Positions 35,455 to 44,458 of a stretch of DNA of 64,000 nucleotides are shown in pieces. The position numbers were made by a program, and so were the translations under genes. Source of the DNA: Nitrincola tibetensis (lineage in GTDB: Bacteria > Pseudomonadota > Gammaproteobacteria > Pseudomonadales > Balneatricaceae); the NCBI RefSeq assembly GCF_003284585.1, contig NZ_QKRX01000006.1, positions 124,001 to 188,000 on the forward strand. The letters run 5' to 3'. Every line of letters begins with the position of its first letter. The stretch's first letter is position 1. The notes below the pieces were generated by a model that was not told where the DNA came from, did not search any database, and saw nothing but the letters and a program-made list of their open reading frames with translations.

Positions 35455-35714
35455 TGCTTAGAATTGGTTTGTGTCTGCTGATTATTCCAGGTCTTGTTCT
35501 GCTGTTTATATTTTTTCGTGAGCTGATGTGGGTCGACGATTGTCTGGCTAGTGGTGGCTCTTGGAATTACATTAAAGCAGTCTGTGACTCGTCGCAACAA
35601 CATCCCTTTGTGCCATTGATGACGCGCAAGCCTTTGCTGGTCAATGGTGGTATGTTGCTGTCTTGTTTGGGTTTGCTGATCACCATCGCAGGCCTGTATC
35701 GTCGTCGGTCTTAA
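35454..35714 (+). CDS. Small membrane protein, function unknown
   Basis: 86 residues. An N-terminal hydrophobic helix (LCLLIIPGLVLLFIFF), a short middle with two cysteines (DDCLASGGSWNYIKAVCDSS) and a C-terminal helix (MLLSCLGLLITIAGLY) before YRRRS. Topology suggests a periplasmic loop with a possible disulfide. It begins on the last base of the yjaG stop and is followed by the cysteine-rich gene 12 bases later. I do not recognise a family. Confidence 0.7.
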   Translation: MLRIGLCLLIIPGLVLLFIFFRELMWVDDCLASGGSWNYIKAVCDSSQQHPFVPLMTRKPLLVNGGMLLSCLGLLITIAGLYRRRS

Positions 35715-35726
35715 AGCGAGCTTTTC

Positions 35727-36158
35727 ATGCGTCGTAAAATTTTTCTGTTCAGTATTGTTCTTCTACTTGTTATAGGATTCCTAGCTTGGCAGCAGTCGCC
35801 ACAGTGGTTGGAGTCCTTTAATGAAACACGAGCAGAAGAGACCAAGGAATATCGAGCGAAGGGCTTGGCACTCGGAGAAGTATCGGATCAAGACACCTGT
35901 GTTAGCCGTGTATTAAGCGACTATGCAAGCTGCACAGACTCTGCCTACGCGTGCACAGTTAACCAAGGTATTCAGCTAAAAGCCTGTTTAGAAACCGCCC
36001 AACCGAGCGAAAACTTCTGTACAGGAGTACCTGAATTCAATGAAAAAGCCACGGAAGAAGAGAAAAATTGGGCGCGTTACGGCTGTTGGGATGCTGAGAT
36101 AGCAGGCGAAGGCTGCAGATTGCTGTTGCGTCAAAAACAACAGTTCTGCAGCCAATAG
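35727..36158 (+). CDS. Cysteine-rich exported or membrane-anchored protein, unknown
   Basis: 143 residues. N-terminal hydrophobic segment FLFSIVLLLVIGFLAW suggests a signal anchor, followed by a mature part with eight cysteines in pairs (DTC, ASC, YAC, KAC, NFC, YGC, EGC, QFC). An even number of cysteines after a signal anchor suggests four disulfides in the periplasm. It is downstream of the other small membrane gene and may be cotranscribed. No family recognised. It is convergent with the oxidoreductase gene (ends 5 bases apart). Confidence 0.65.
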   Translation: MRRKIFLFSIVLLLVIGFLAWQQSPQWLESFNETRAEETKEYRAKGLALGEVSDQDTCVSRVLSDYASCTDSAYACTVNQGIQLKACLETAQPSENFCTGVPEFNEKATEEEKNWARYGCWDAEIAGEGCRLLLRQKQQFCSQ

Positions 36159-36162
36159 GGTT

Positions 36163-37104
36163 TTATTCCGAAACGCTGAGTATAATCTTACCAACAGTTT
36201 TGCCCGTCGCACTCAACTTGTGAGCCGCGACGGCTTCTGGCAAAGTGAAGATCTTGGCCAGCTGTAAGCTGAGCTTACCCTGCGCCACTAAATCGGCAAG
36301 GGATGCCAGTTGTTGGGCGTTAGGTACTACGCGAATCAGTTCAACGGTGACATCCGTGCCTTCTGCCGCGGCGGCAACCTGAGCCGCTGTTACAGAGGGT
36401 AGGGTGACCATGCGTCCACCTGGCTTAAGCGCGATGAGGGCATTAATGGCGGTATCACCCCCTACGCCGTCAATAATTAAATCAAATTGGTCTGCGTAAT
36501 CCCGCATATCAGCACGCGTGTAGTCAATTGCCTCTTGGCAACCCAAGCTTGTAAGGAACTTGATATTGGCGGTTGAACAGGTCGCACTGACGTCAGCCTC
36601 ATGAATGGCCGCTATTTGAACCGCTAAATGGCCCACTCCTCCAGCGCCAGCGAGGACCAACACTTTTTGCCCGGTCTTCAGCTCGCCTTTGTCGAATAAG
36701 GCTTGCCATGCCGTTAAGCCTGCTAAGCCCAAGCCTCCTGCCGTTAAGGCATCCAGCCCTTCTGGACGAAGCGTGATTTGGTCAGCGGGGGCTGTCAAAT
36801 ACTCAGCGTAGGTGTTGGCTGGAGTAGGAAAATGAATAAAACCTAAAACCGCATCGCCCACGTTAAACGCTTCAACCCCTTCACCACAGGCTTCGATGAT
36901 ACCGCTGAACTCCCATCCAGGAATAAAAGGAAATTGTTCAATGAAGCCAGAAGCACCGCCACCTGAACAGGTTTTCCAATCGATAGGATTGACGCCAGCG
37001 GCTTGATTTCGAATCAAAACTTCACCCGGTCCTGCTTGGGGGCGCTCGGTTTCTTCATAGACTAGATTGTCAGGCTCAAATGCATGAACACGGATTGCAA
37101 ACAT
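36163..37104 (-). CDS. NADP-dependent quinone oxidoreductase-like / zinc-type alcohol dehydrogenase-like protein
   Basis: 313 residues of the medium-chain dehydrogenase family. GroES-like N-terminal domain (AGPGEVLIRNQAAGVNPIDWK and FPFIPGWEFSGIIEACGEGV), then a Rossmann domain with KVLVLAGAGGVGHLAVQIA and IIDGVGGD. The structural zinc cysteines of classical ADH are absent, as in quinone oxidoreductase relatives. It likely reduces a quinone or enone with NADPH. It is monocistronic on the minus strand next to phoR, which starts 42 bases away. Confidence 0.9.
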   Translation of the reverse strand: MFAIRVHAFEPDNLVYEETERPQAGPGEVLIRNQAAGVNPIDWKTCSGGGASGFIEQFPFIPGWEFSGIIEACGEGVEAFNVGDAVLGFIHFPTPANTYAEYLTAPADQITLRPEGLDALTAGGLGLAGLTAWQALFDKGELKTGQKVLVLAGAGGVGHLAVQIAAIHEADVSATCSTANIKFLTSLGCQEAIDYTRADMRDYADQFDLIIDGVGGDTAINALIALKPGGRMVTLPSVTAAQVAAAAEGTDVTVELIRVVPNAQQLASLADLVAQGKLSLQLAKIFTLPEAVAAHKLSATGKTVGKIILSVSE

Positions 37105-37146
37105 CAGGTGTACTCCACAGATATTGGCTAAAAACTCTCCACTGAC

Positions 37147-38478
37147 TCAGTGGTGACTGATGTTATTATCTACTTCAGGCTCTTCAATTTCTACGTCGGT
37201 GAGCATATCAACCGGGAAATGGCAGATAAACTCACTGCCCACACCCAGTTTGCTTTTGATTTCAAGTTTGGCACCATGCCGAGCCAAGACATGTTTGACG
37301 ATGGATAAACCCAGTCCAGTGCCTCCGGTTTCTGATGATCGCCCTTCATCAACGCGGTAAAAGCGTTCGGTGAGTCGGGGGAGATGGAAGGACTCAATGC
37401 CCGGGCCGTTGTCCTTAACGCTTAAGTGTCCACCATTGGTGTCCACAGACCAAGTAATGTGGAGACGACTTTCGGGAGGAGTGTAGCGAACGGCATTAAA
37501 AATGAGATTTGAAAATGCGCTTTGCAATTCTGTCTCTTGACCTAATATGTCCATATTCGAGTTCAATTGCAGATGAATGCGATGTGATTTCTCGCCGCTG
37601 AGTAGGTTAGCATCACGAACAATTCGCTTAAGTAAGTAGGGAAGGTTGACCGGATATTCATCACTGACATGCTGGCTTGATTCTAATCGAGACAGCAACA
37701 ACAGATCTTTCACCAAGGTTTCCATACGTTGCGTTTGACCGCTCATTTGCAGCAGTGCTCGTTTAATGCCCGCTGGGAAGTCTTGATCAATGAAAGTTTC
37801 TAGGTAACCGCGTAAAACTGTTAAGGGTGTTCTTAGCTCATGAGATGCATTGGCGACAAACAACTGTCGGGTTTGCTCGAGCCGCTTTAATTGGCTGATG
37901 TCCCTTGCTACCAATAAACGATCACCATCACCAAAACGGGTAATGCTGTATTGTAAGGTCACTTGGGGATGTAAGGGAGACGCGAGTTCCAGTGGTTCGG
38001 TGTAGTGCTCTTTTTTAAAGAAGCGAACAAAGCGCGGGTCTCTTAAAATGTTGATAAGCGATTTGTGTCGATCTGCTTTAAAACTCAAACCAAGCAAGGT
38101 CTCTGCAGATCGGTTCCACCATTCCAAGTGGCCCTTTTTATCGATAATCACCACAGCGTCTTCTAAGGCTGCAGAGGACTGTTGAAAACGAAGAATAATG
38201 CTTCTGAGGTTTTTTTCTTTGTCACGGTGGCGTCTTTGTAAACGATAGAGGCCGTCCAGCAGATCACCCCATGCACCAGTCGCTTGTGGCGGTTCGGAGA
38301 GATCTTCTTTACTCAGCCACTCCATTACCCGGACAAAATGAGAAATCTGGTAAGCACTCCATGCTAGTAGCGCAATCACAAGGCACACAAAAAAATAGCC
38401 AAGTAGAAGGCCAACAACCGCACCGACCGCAATAAACGACAGCAGGCTGTATATTAATAGATATCGCGATCTATACAT
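37147..38478 (-). CDS. phoR: Phosphate regulon sensor histidine kinase
   Basis: 443 residues. Two N-terminal helices (about 8-40), then a linker and a PAS domain (about 105-195, ALEDAVVIIDKKGHLEWWN), then the dimerisation/phosphoacceptor motif ASHELRTPLTVLRGYLE (His about 214) and an ATPase domain with VKDNGPGI and GGTGLGLSIVKHVLARH. It has only short periplasmic exposure, as usual for PhoR, which senses phosphate through PstSCAB and PhoU. It lies 19 bases after phoB on the same strand. Confidence 0.95.
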   Translation of the reverse strand: MYRSRYLLIYSLLSFIAVGAVVGLLLGYFFVCLVIALLAWSAYQISHFVRVMEWLSKEDLSEPPQATGAWGDLLDGLYRLQRRHRDKEKNLRSIILRFQQSSAALEDAVVIIDKKGHLEWWNRSAETLLGLSFKADRHKSLINILRDPRFVRFFKKEHYTEPLELASPLHPQVTLQYSITRFGDGDRLLVARDISQLKRLEQTRQLFVANASHELRTPLTVLRGYLETFIDQDFPAGIKRALLQMSGQTQRMETLVKDLLLLSRLESSQHVSDEYPVNLPYLLKRIVRDANLLSGEKSHRIHLQLNSNMDILGQETELQSAFSNLIFNAVRYTPPESRLHITWSVDTNGGHLSVKDNGPGIESFHLPRLTERFYRVDEGRSSETGGTGLGLSIVKHVLARHGAKLEIKSKLGVGSEFICHFPVDMLTDVEIEEPEVDNNISHH

Positions 38479-38497
38479 CTACTCGTCCTTCTTGACC

Positions 38498-39193
38498 TTA
38501 AGATGCTTGAGACGAAAAACGATAGCCTGTACCACGGACGGTTTGAATCAAGTAATCATGGCGCTCGCCGAGTGCTTTTCTGAGTCTACGAATATGTACA
38601 TCTACAGTACGCTCTTCCACATATACATTACCACCCCATACCATGTCTAATAGCTGCCCACGCGAATAGGCTCGGTCTTGGTGTGTCATGAAAAATTGTA
38701 ACAGTCGAAACTCAGTCGGACCAAGTTCCAATGGAGTAGAGTCGGACAATACACGATGAGATACAGGATCGAGAGTTAAGTCATCTACCGTTACGGGCTC
38801 TTCAATGCCTTTTGGCGTTGTACGACGTAAAACAGTTTTAAGGCGAGCAACTAATTCTCTGGGTGAGAAGGGCTTGGTGATGTAATCGTCCACGCCGACT
38901 TCTAAGCCTAACACTTTATTGTCTTCTTCGGCTTTTGCGGTCAGCATAATGATTGGGATTTCCGCAGTCACTTCGTCGCGACGTAAGCGGCGAGCAAACT
39001 CAATGCCACTCATGCCCGGCATCATCCAATCCAGCAGAACCATATCGGGTTGTTGATCCAAAATAGCACCATGGGCTTGCTGAGCATTTTCAGCTTCAAT
39101 GCATTCGTAGCCCGCCATTTCGAGAGCGACTGCGATCATCTCTCTGATGGGTGCTTCATCATCAACAATCAATATACGTTTTGCTAGCGACAT
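38498..39193 (-). CDS. phoB: Phosphate regulon response regulator
   Basis: 231 residues. Receiver domain with the acidic cluster (ILIVDDEAPIREMI), the phosphorylated Asp in DMVLLDWMMPGMSG and the lysine in VDDYITKPFSPREL. C-terminal winged helix of OmpR type with GPTEFRLLQFFMTH and RTVDVHIRRLRKAL. It activates genes with Pho boxes when phosphorylated by PhoR. A Pho box at 39244-39261 makes its own transcription autoregulated. Confidence 0.97.
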   Translation of the reverse strand: MSLAKRILIVDDEAPIREMIAVALEMAGYECIEAENAQQAHGAILDQQPDMVLLDWMMPGMSGIEFARRLRRDEVTAEIPIIMLTAKAEEDNKVLGLEVGVDDYITKPFSPRELVARLKTVLRRTTPKGIEEPVTVDDLTLDPVSHRVLSDSTPLELGPTEFRLLQFFMTHQDRAYSRGQLLDMVWGGNVYVEERTVDVHIRRLRKALGERHDYLIQTVRGTGYRFSSQAS

Positions 39194-39243
39194 GGTTGAG
39201 CCTCAATTCAGATAATCTACCACGTCTATTACAAGACGTTTCT

Positions 39244-39261
39244 GTTACAGATATATGACAA
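39244..39261 (-). promoter_or_regulatory. Pho box of the phoB promoter
   Basis: On the minus strand TTGTCAT-ATAT-CTGTAAC, two TGTCAT/TGTAAC repeats separated by 4, 51 bases before the phoB start. It matches the PhoB direct-repeat consensus CTGTCAT-N4-CTGTCAY with two mismatches, in the gap between the phoB start (39193) and the ubiA stop (39294). Confidence 0.82.
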
Positions 39262-39293
39262 TCCAAGCCATTATGCAAAATAGATATTAATTC

Positions 39294-40154
39294 TTATGCG
39301 GCATAATGCAAAACAATACCGATAAGCACGGATAACTCAGCTAAATGATTATTCAAAAAGGCTTTAAAGCAAGGATCACGCTCTCGATGTCGTATCAAGC
39401 GGTACTGGTAAACGAAAAAGAAAGCAGCACCAATCAAGCCAGAATAATACCATCCACTCATCGAAAGCTCAGTTCCGATAAACACTAAGAGCGCTAAAGC
39501 AGAGATTTGAAGCAGAGCAATGATGAGGACATCGCGCTGGCCAAATAAAATTGCAGTGGATTTAACGCCTATTTTAAGGTCATCGTCACGATCAACCATG
39601 GCGTATTGGGTGTCATACGCAACGGTCCACAGTACCTTCGCTAGATAGAGAAGCAGTGCAATCAGCGGTAGGCTTTCGGTGACGGCCGTAAACGCCATGG
39701 GGATCGCCCAACCAAATGCAGCCCCTAATACCACTTGTGGCAAATGAGTGTAGCGCTTCATAAAAGGATAGGTGAACGCAAGTGCGATACCCACCACCGA
39801 CATTAAAATCGTCATGGTATTGGTAAAGAGCACGAGAAAAAATGAAATCAGCATTAAGCAAATAAACAGATAAATGGCTTCTTTTTCAGAGACTTCACCC
39901 GTCGCTAACGGACGGTTGGCGGTGCGTTTAACATGACCATCGATATGGCGGTCCGCATAGTCGTTGATAACACAGCCAGCAGATCGGGTCAAAAATACAC
40001 CCAGAATAAAAATAATCAGGAGGTGGGGAGCCGGAACACCTTCGGATGCGATCCATAATGCCCAAAGCGTGGGCCATAACAACAGCCAAGTGCCTATGGG
40101 CCGATCTGCACGCATTAAACGGATATAAACGGAAACTTTATTTGCAAAATTCAT
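39294..40154 (-). CDS. ubiA: 4-hydroxybenzoate octaprenyltransferase
   Basis: 286 residues with about nine membrane helices. The first aspartate-rich motif is [15 protein letters not shown] and the second [19 protein letters not shown]; these bind Mg-prenyl diphosphate. It attaches the polyprenyl tail to 4-hydroxybenzoate in ubiquinone synthesis. It sits downstream of the ubiC-DUF2892 genes on the same strand, close to phoB as in pseudomonads. The start [19 protein letters not shown] is standard. Confidence 0.95.
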   Translation of the reverse strand: MNFANKVSVYIRLMRADRPIGTWLLLWPTLWALWIASEGVPAPHLLIIFILGVFLTRSAGCVINDYADRHIDGHVKRTANRPLATGEVSEKEAIYLFICLMLISFFLVLFTNTMTILMSVVGIALAFTYPFMKRYTHLPQVVLGAAFGWAIPMAFTAVTESLPLIALLLYLAKVLWTVAYDTQYAMVDRDDDLKIGVKSTAILFGQRDVLIIALLQISALALLVFIGTELSMSGWYYSGLIGAAFFFVYQYRLIRHRERDPCFKAFLNNHLAELSVLIGIVLHYAA

Positions 40155-40214
40155 GACTCAGCTCCTTTTAGAGGCGCTATTGTACGCCTTAAGGCGCTGA
40201 GTCAAAATAAAGTC

Positions 40215-40397
40215 TTACTTTTTCGTACAAATTCCCAGGATTGGGTAGAGTGGACAATAGCCGACGAGTCCAGTCAGTAAAGGCACAATTCCAATCCAAC
40301 CCCAGACAGGTAGGGCGCCAAACAAAGTCGCAAGGATCAAGGCTGCGCCAATCACAATTCGTAAGATACGATCAATTCCGCCGACGTTCAGTTTCAT
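40215..40397 (-). CDS. DUF2892 small membrane protein
   Basis: 60 residues: LNVGGIDRILRIVIGAALI and GWIGIVPLLTGLVGYCPLYP, with ICTKK at the end. This is the typical DUF2892 (YgaP C-terminal-like) pattern of two helices and conserved glycine and CPLYP. Function is unknown; relatives are linked to sulfur transfer. It lies between ubiC and ubiA and interrupts that pair. Confidence 0.82.
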   Translation of the reverse strand: MKLNVGGIDRILRIVIGAALILATLFGALPVWGWIGIVPLLTGLVGYCPLYPILGICTKK

Positions 40398-40471
40398 GAT
40401 ATAACTCCTTTATCTAAATTAGGCTTTATTGTAATAGATAAGTGTTGGAATAGAAACTGAGTTATTGACCG

Positions 40472-41008
40472 CTATGAAGGATGAGAAATCTGCGCCATGG
40501 GAGGTAAGAATATTTCTGTGACGAGCAGCGGCTGTTGCTTTATCCAAAAAATTGATCGACGGCTGGGGTAGTTTTGATGCTTGGCCGAGAGTTGACACAC
40601 CTCTAGAGCGCCGCGCCTTATACCCGGATCGGTAAACAGCAGCGTTCCAAGTGAGCGGTTGCCCAGCTGCTCAAGACTTTGATGGCAGTGCTTGAGGGTC
40701 GATAAGGGCACAACTGAACGCGCGTACACCCACGCCTGATGCTTGCCTAATAGCTCTACTTCTCTGATGAGAACTTTTTGTTGAGGCGATATCTTTAACG
40801 TGAGTGCTTCATCGTAGGTCGGATACGACTTCGTTTGCGCGATGAGCCTGACTGAAAATCGATTGTCGCTAGCACGAATCAATGCCTCAGTTAACGAGCC
40901 ACGATCACAGAGCCATTTGCGCCAATGCGAGGTTAAAAAAGGACGGTCATTGGCGTTTAACCAATGCCGTCTTCTAAAAGTATGATTCAATTGACTGTAG
41001 GTTTCCAC
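40472..41008 (-). CDS. ubiC: Chorismate--pyruvate lyase
   Basis: 178 residues. It carries RHWLNANDRPFLTSHWRKW and SLTEALIRASDNRFSVRL at the N-terminus, REVELLGKHQAWVYARSVVP in the core and WIKQQPLLVTEIFLP at the C-terminus, the UbiC signature. It makes 4-hydroxybenzoate from chorismate, the first step of ubiquinone synthesis. Same strand as ubiA. Sequence conservation in UbiC is low, but the order of these motifs is convincing. Confidence 0.9.
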   Translation of the reverse strand: METYSQLNHTFRRRHWLNANDRPFLTSHWRKWLCDRGSLTEALIRASDNRFSVRLIAQTKSYPTYDEALTLKISPQQKVLIREVELLGKHQAWVYARSVVPLSTLKHCHQSLEQLGNRSLGTLLFTDPGIRRGALEVCQLSAKHQNYPSRRSIFWIKQQPLLVTEIFLPPMAQISHPS

Positions 41009-41063
41009 GGTATTCTACTGCTTAAGAGAGTCAACCGTGAGTGTACCATTTTACCGTCAAAAA

Positions 41064-41828
41064 TTACTCGCTTTGATAGCTGTCCGATTCGTCCTCAGGA
41101 GAAGAGTCGTGTATGGCTTCTTTAATTTCACGCAAGCTTTTATGGCGCACGTCTTCACCACTCACTTGATAGATGAGATGAATCGCGATACTACGTGCAT
41201 GGTCACCGATACGTTCTAAACTTCTAAGTATCCACATGACGTTCAAAACCACTGTAATAGAACGTGGGTCTTCCATCATATAGGTAACGAGAGAGCGTAT
41301 AGCTGAGCGATACTCTTGATCAACCTCACGGTCGCGCTTGGCAACCTTGTAGGCCATCTCTAAGTCTCCACGAGAGAAAGCCGTCAGTACATCGCGGACC
41401 ATCTCGATAACCAAGTTACCAATATGTCGAACTTCTTGGTAGCCGATTTGAGGTTGTCTTGAAGGCTGATTTGCAATTTCAATGGCATGCTTAGAAATGC
41501 GTCCTGATTCATCACCAATACGCTCAAGATCAGACGCCACTCGGCTGATTGCGATGATAAGCCGCAAATCACTGGCAGCGGGTTGGCGCAGGGCTATAAT
41601 CTTCGTGCACTGCTGATCAATATCCATTTCCATTTGGTTCGCGAGCTTATCTCGTTCGCGGGTTTTTTCAGCCAACTCAACATTGCCATTGATCAAGGCA
41701 TCGATAGCGTCACTAACTTGGCGCTCTACCATACCGCCCATGCTCAGCATTTGGGTACGAATTTGTTCAAGTTCAATATTGAACTGATTGGAAATATGTT
41801 TCGAAAAATTGTCATTTACCGATGGCAT
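41064..41828 (-). CDS. phoU: Phosphate transport system regulatory protein
   Basis: 254 residues, all-helical with two PhoU repeats. It has MGGMVERQVSDAIDALI near the start and ISRVASDLERIGDESGRISKH plus the second RSLERIGDHARSIAIHL, which bind metal clusters. PhoU links the Pst transporter to PhoR and represses the regulon under phosphate excess. I start at ATG 41828 because agagg is well spaced; a GTG two codons earlier is possible. It is last in the pst-phoU gene order, 48 bases after pstB. Confidence 0.95.
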   Translation of the reverse strand: MPSVNDNFSKHISNQFNIELEQIRTQMLSMGGMVERQVSDAIDALINGNVELAEKTRERDKLANQMEMDIDQQCTKIIALRQPAASDLRLIIAISRVASDLERIGDESGRISKHAIEIANQPSRQPQIGYQEVRHIGNLVIEMVRDVLTAFSRGDLEMAYKVAKRDREVDQEYRSAIRSLVTYMMEDPRSITVVLNVMWILRSLERIGDHARSIAIHLIYQVSGEDVRHKSLREIKEAIHDSSPEDESDSYQSE

Positions 41829-41876
41829 GGCCACAATCCTCTTCGCGTTAATAAGGGCATAGAATCAAGACCCTGA

Positions 41877-42725
41877 CTAGCCATAACGGCCTGTAATGTA
41901 GTCTTCAGTTTGTTGTTTTGCTGGTTTGGTGAAGAGCGTGTCGGTGTCGCCAAACTCGATTAGATCACCCATGTACATGAATGCAGTATAGTCGGAAACA
42001 CGTGCGGCTTGTTGCATATTATGGGTAACAATGACAATGGTGTACTCGTTTTTCAACTCGTTGATCAACTCTTCAATTTTCAAGGTTGAAATTGGATCGA
42101 GTGCGGATGCCGGCTCATCAAGGAGAATGACTTCAGGCTCAATGGCAACGGCACGTGCAATGACTAAACGCTGTTGTTGTCCGCCTGACATACCAAAGGC
42201 ATTATCTTCTAATCGATCCTTCACTTCATCCCATAGAGCAGCGGCTCGTAGCGAGCGTTCAACCACTTCATCAAGAACGCGTTTAGAGTTAACGCCTTGT
42301 AAACGTAAACCATAAGCCACATTTTCATAAATGGACTTTGGGAAAGGGTTTGGCTTTTGGAACACCATACCGACATTACGACGTAACTCGGCAACGTCTA
42401 CTTTGCGATCGTAAATATTGTGACCATCAAGAACGATTTCACCTTCGATACGACAAATATCAACCAAATCATTCATGCGGTTGAAGCAACGTAATAGCGT
42501 GGACTTGCCACAGCCAGATGGGCCGATGAAAGCTGTTACACGCTTCTCAGGAATCGTGAGGTTGATATTCTTGAGCGCTTGATCTGATCCGTAATAAAGG
42601 TTCAGGTTGTTGACCGCAATTTTAATTTTCTCATCCTGCATGCGCAGAGCTTCTCTAGGAGCACCACCGCGTGCTTGGCTAGCAGAAACGGCAATGCTTG
42701 GTGTGTCGTTGACTTGTGAATTCAT
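41877..42725 (-). CDS. pstB: Phosphate ABC transporter ATP-binding protein
   Basis: 282 residues. Walker [21 protein letters not shown], the phosphate-family segment [21 protein letters not shown], signature [17 protein letters not shown] and Walker [13 protein letters not shown], with [18 protein letters not shown] (switch). It energises PstCA. I start at ATG 42725 ([10 protein letters not shown]); an in-frame GTG four codons upstream is possible. An N-terminal extension of about 35 residues precedes the ABC core. Confidence 0.96.
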   Translation of the reverse strand: MNSQVNDTPSIAVSASQARGGAPREALRMQDEKIKIAVNNLNLYYGSDQALKNINLTIPEKRVTAFIGPSGCGKSTLLRCFNRMNDLVDICRIEGEIVLDGHNIYDRKVDVAELRRNVGMVFQKPNPFPKSIYENVAYGLRLQGVNSKRVLDEVVERSLRAAALWDEVKDRLEDNAFGMSGGQQQRLVIARAVAIEPEVILLDEPASALDPISTLKIEELINELKNEYTIVIVTHNMQQAARVSDYTAFMYMGDLIEFGDTDTLFTKPAKQQTEDYITGRYG

Positions 42726-42766
42726 AACGTTTCTCACTCTAAAAAAAGGTTCTATCGGCGGCCAGA

Positions 42767-44437
42767 TTAGTCAGATGCACTACGGTAACGCTCACGCAGG
42801 CGGTTACGTATACTGATCGCAGTTAAATTCAGGATAACAATCAAGAGCACTAACACCAAGGCCGTTGCATACACTAATGGACGAGCCGCCTCAGCACTTG
42901 GGCTTTGGAAGCCGACGTCGTAAATATGGAAACCAAGATGCATGATTTTCCGATCCAAATGGATGAATGGGAAGGTCGCGTCCACAGGTAAGGTTGGTGC
43001 CAGTTTTACAACACCCACGAGCATCAAGGGCGCCACTTCTCCTGCCGCACGCGCAATGGCTAGTATTAAACCTGTCATCATGGCGGGTGTGGCTAATGGC
43101 ACTATAACTTTCCAGAGTGTTTCTGATTTAGTGGCACCTAACGCCAAACTACCTTGGCGTATAGTGGATGGAATACGCGCCAAGCCTTCTTCAGTTGAGA
43201 CAATGACGATGGGCAGCGTAAGCAATGCCAAGGTCAAGGATGCCCAGAATAAGCCGGGTGTACCAAAGGTGGGCGTTGGCAAGGCAGCTTCGTAAAGGAG
43301 CTTGTCGATGCTTCCACCTAAAAAGTAGACGAAAAAGCCTAAACCAAACACGCCGTATACAATAGAGGGGACACCCGCTAGGTTGTATACTGAAATACGG
43401 ATGATGCGTGTCATCATATTTTGTTTAGCATATTCACGTAGGTAAATTGCTGCCAAAATACCAAAGGGTGTGACCATGATCGACATCACGAACACCATGG
43501 TAACCGTTCCGAAGATAGCAGGGAAAATACCGCCTTCGGTGTTGGCCTCACGGGGAACGTCGGTTAAGAACTCCCATAGACGCTCAATATACTGGCCTGC
43601 CTTGCCAAATACAGACATGCTATTTGGGGCAGTAACGCGCACAATGGTCGCTAGGCTGATATTCACCTCTCGATCATCACTCATGCGCATAACCAGTGTG
43701 TCACGGCGTGTGCTTTCGTAAAGTTTGTCGAGTTCAACACGTAAGATGGCGTATTCGGCATCAAGTCGAGCACGCTCAGCCGCGATACGCTCTTCCTCTT
43801 GAGCGCGCTCTTGTGCTGATGGGTTGCGTAGTTCTAAACGACGTAAATCCAAACGTAAGCGCTCGATTTGAGCGTTCATTTGACCAATTTCGCCTTTCTC
43901 GATCCCACGAATTTCCTTGTGAAGAGCTAAGCTGCGGTTAATCGACTCTTGCAAAGTCGACCAAAAATTTGTTTCGGCAGGGCGAGCAATGACTTCACCG
44001 GAACGGACCAATGCTACGGGTTGTCCATAGAAATTACCCCATTCACGACGTTCAATTTGATAGGCATCTTTAGGGTATTGAAACTCACCCATGCCTAACT
44101 CGAAGTACCAAGCAAAATCATTACTGGTTTGGTCTTTATTGCCCTGTTTCAGCAAGTAACGGGTGATCAGATCCATACCCTCAGGTATGTCCGTACGTCC
44201 ACCATCACGGGCAACGGCCGCTGTAATGGTTTGTGGGCGTACAATCTCACCCATCACAACCTGACGAGAGCCATCAGGTTGCGTGATTTCGACTTTAACA
44301 ATATCGGCAGGCCAGAAGTGTCCGAAGCCACGTACAGCGATCAGACCAATTAATCCCACCACCATGATCATACAAAATGCGACAGCACCCCCGTTTAACC
44401 AGATCCAGGGTGAGCCACTTTTAAACCAAGCTTTCAT
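42767..44437 (-). CDS. pstA: Phosphate ABC transporter permease PstA, long form
   Basis: 556 residues, nearly double the roughly 290 of E. coli PstA. One N-terminal helix (about 13-35) is followed by a long extracytoplasmic insertion (about 40-285) with a coiled-coil stretch ([19 protein letters not shown] and [13 protein letters not shown]), then the six-helix permease core with [20 protein letters not shown] and the EAA loop [19 protein letters not shown]. The same kind of large insertion occurs in the next gene. Such forms are common in marine gammaproteobacteria. Confidence 0.93.
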   Translation of the reverse strand: MKAWFKSGSPWIWLNGGAVAFCMIMVVGLIGLIAVRGFGHFWPADIVKVEITQPDGSRQVVMGEIVRPQTITAAVARDGGRTDIPEGMDLITRYLLKQGNKDQTSNDFAWYFELGMGEFQYPKDAYQIERREWGNFYGQPVALVRSGEVIARPAETNFWSTLQESINRSLALHKEIRGIEKGEIGQMNAQIERLRLDLRRLELRNPSAQERAQEEERIAAERARLDAEYAILRVELDKLYESTRRDTLVMRMSDDREVNISLATIVRVTAPNSMSVFGKAGQYIERLWEFLTDVPREANTEGGIFPAIFGTVTMVFVMSIMVTPFGILAAIYLREYAKQNMMTRIIRISVYNLAGVPSIVYGVFGLGFFVYFLGGSIDKLLYEAALPTPTFGTPGLFWASLTLALLTLPIVIVSTEEGLARIPSTIRQGSLALGATKSETLWKVIVPLATPAMMTGLILAIARAAGEVAPLMLVGVVKLAPTLPVDATFPFIHLDRKIMHLGFHIYDVGFQSPSAEAARPLVYATALVLVLLIVILNLTAISIRNRLRERYRSASD

Positions 44438-44458
44438 ATAGATTCCCCAATCCTTTTA

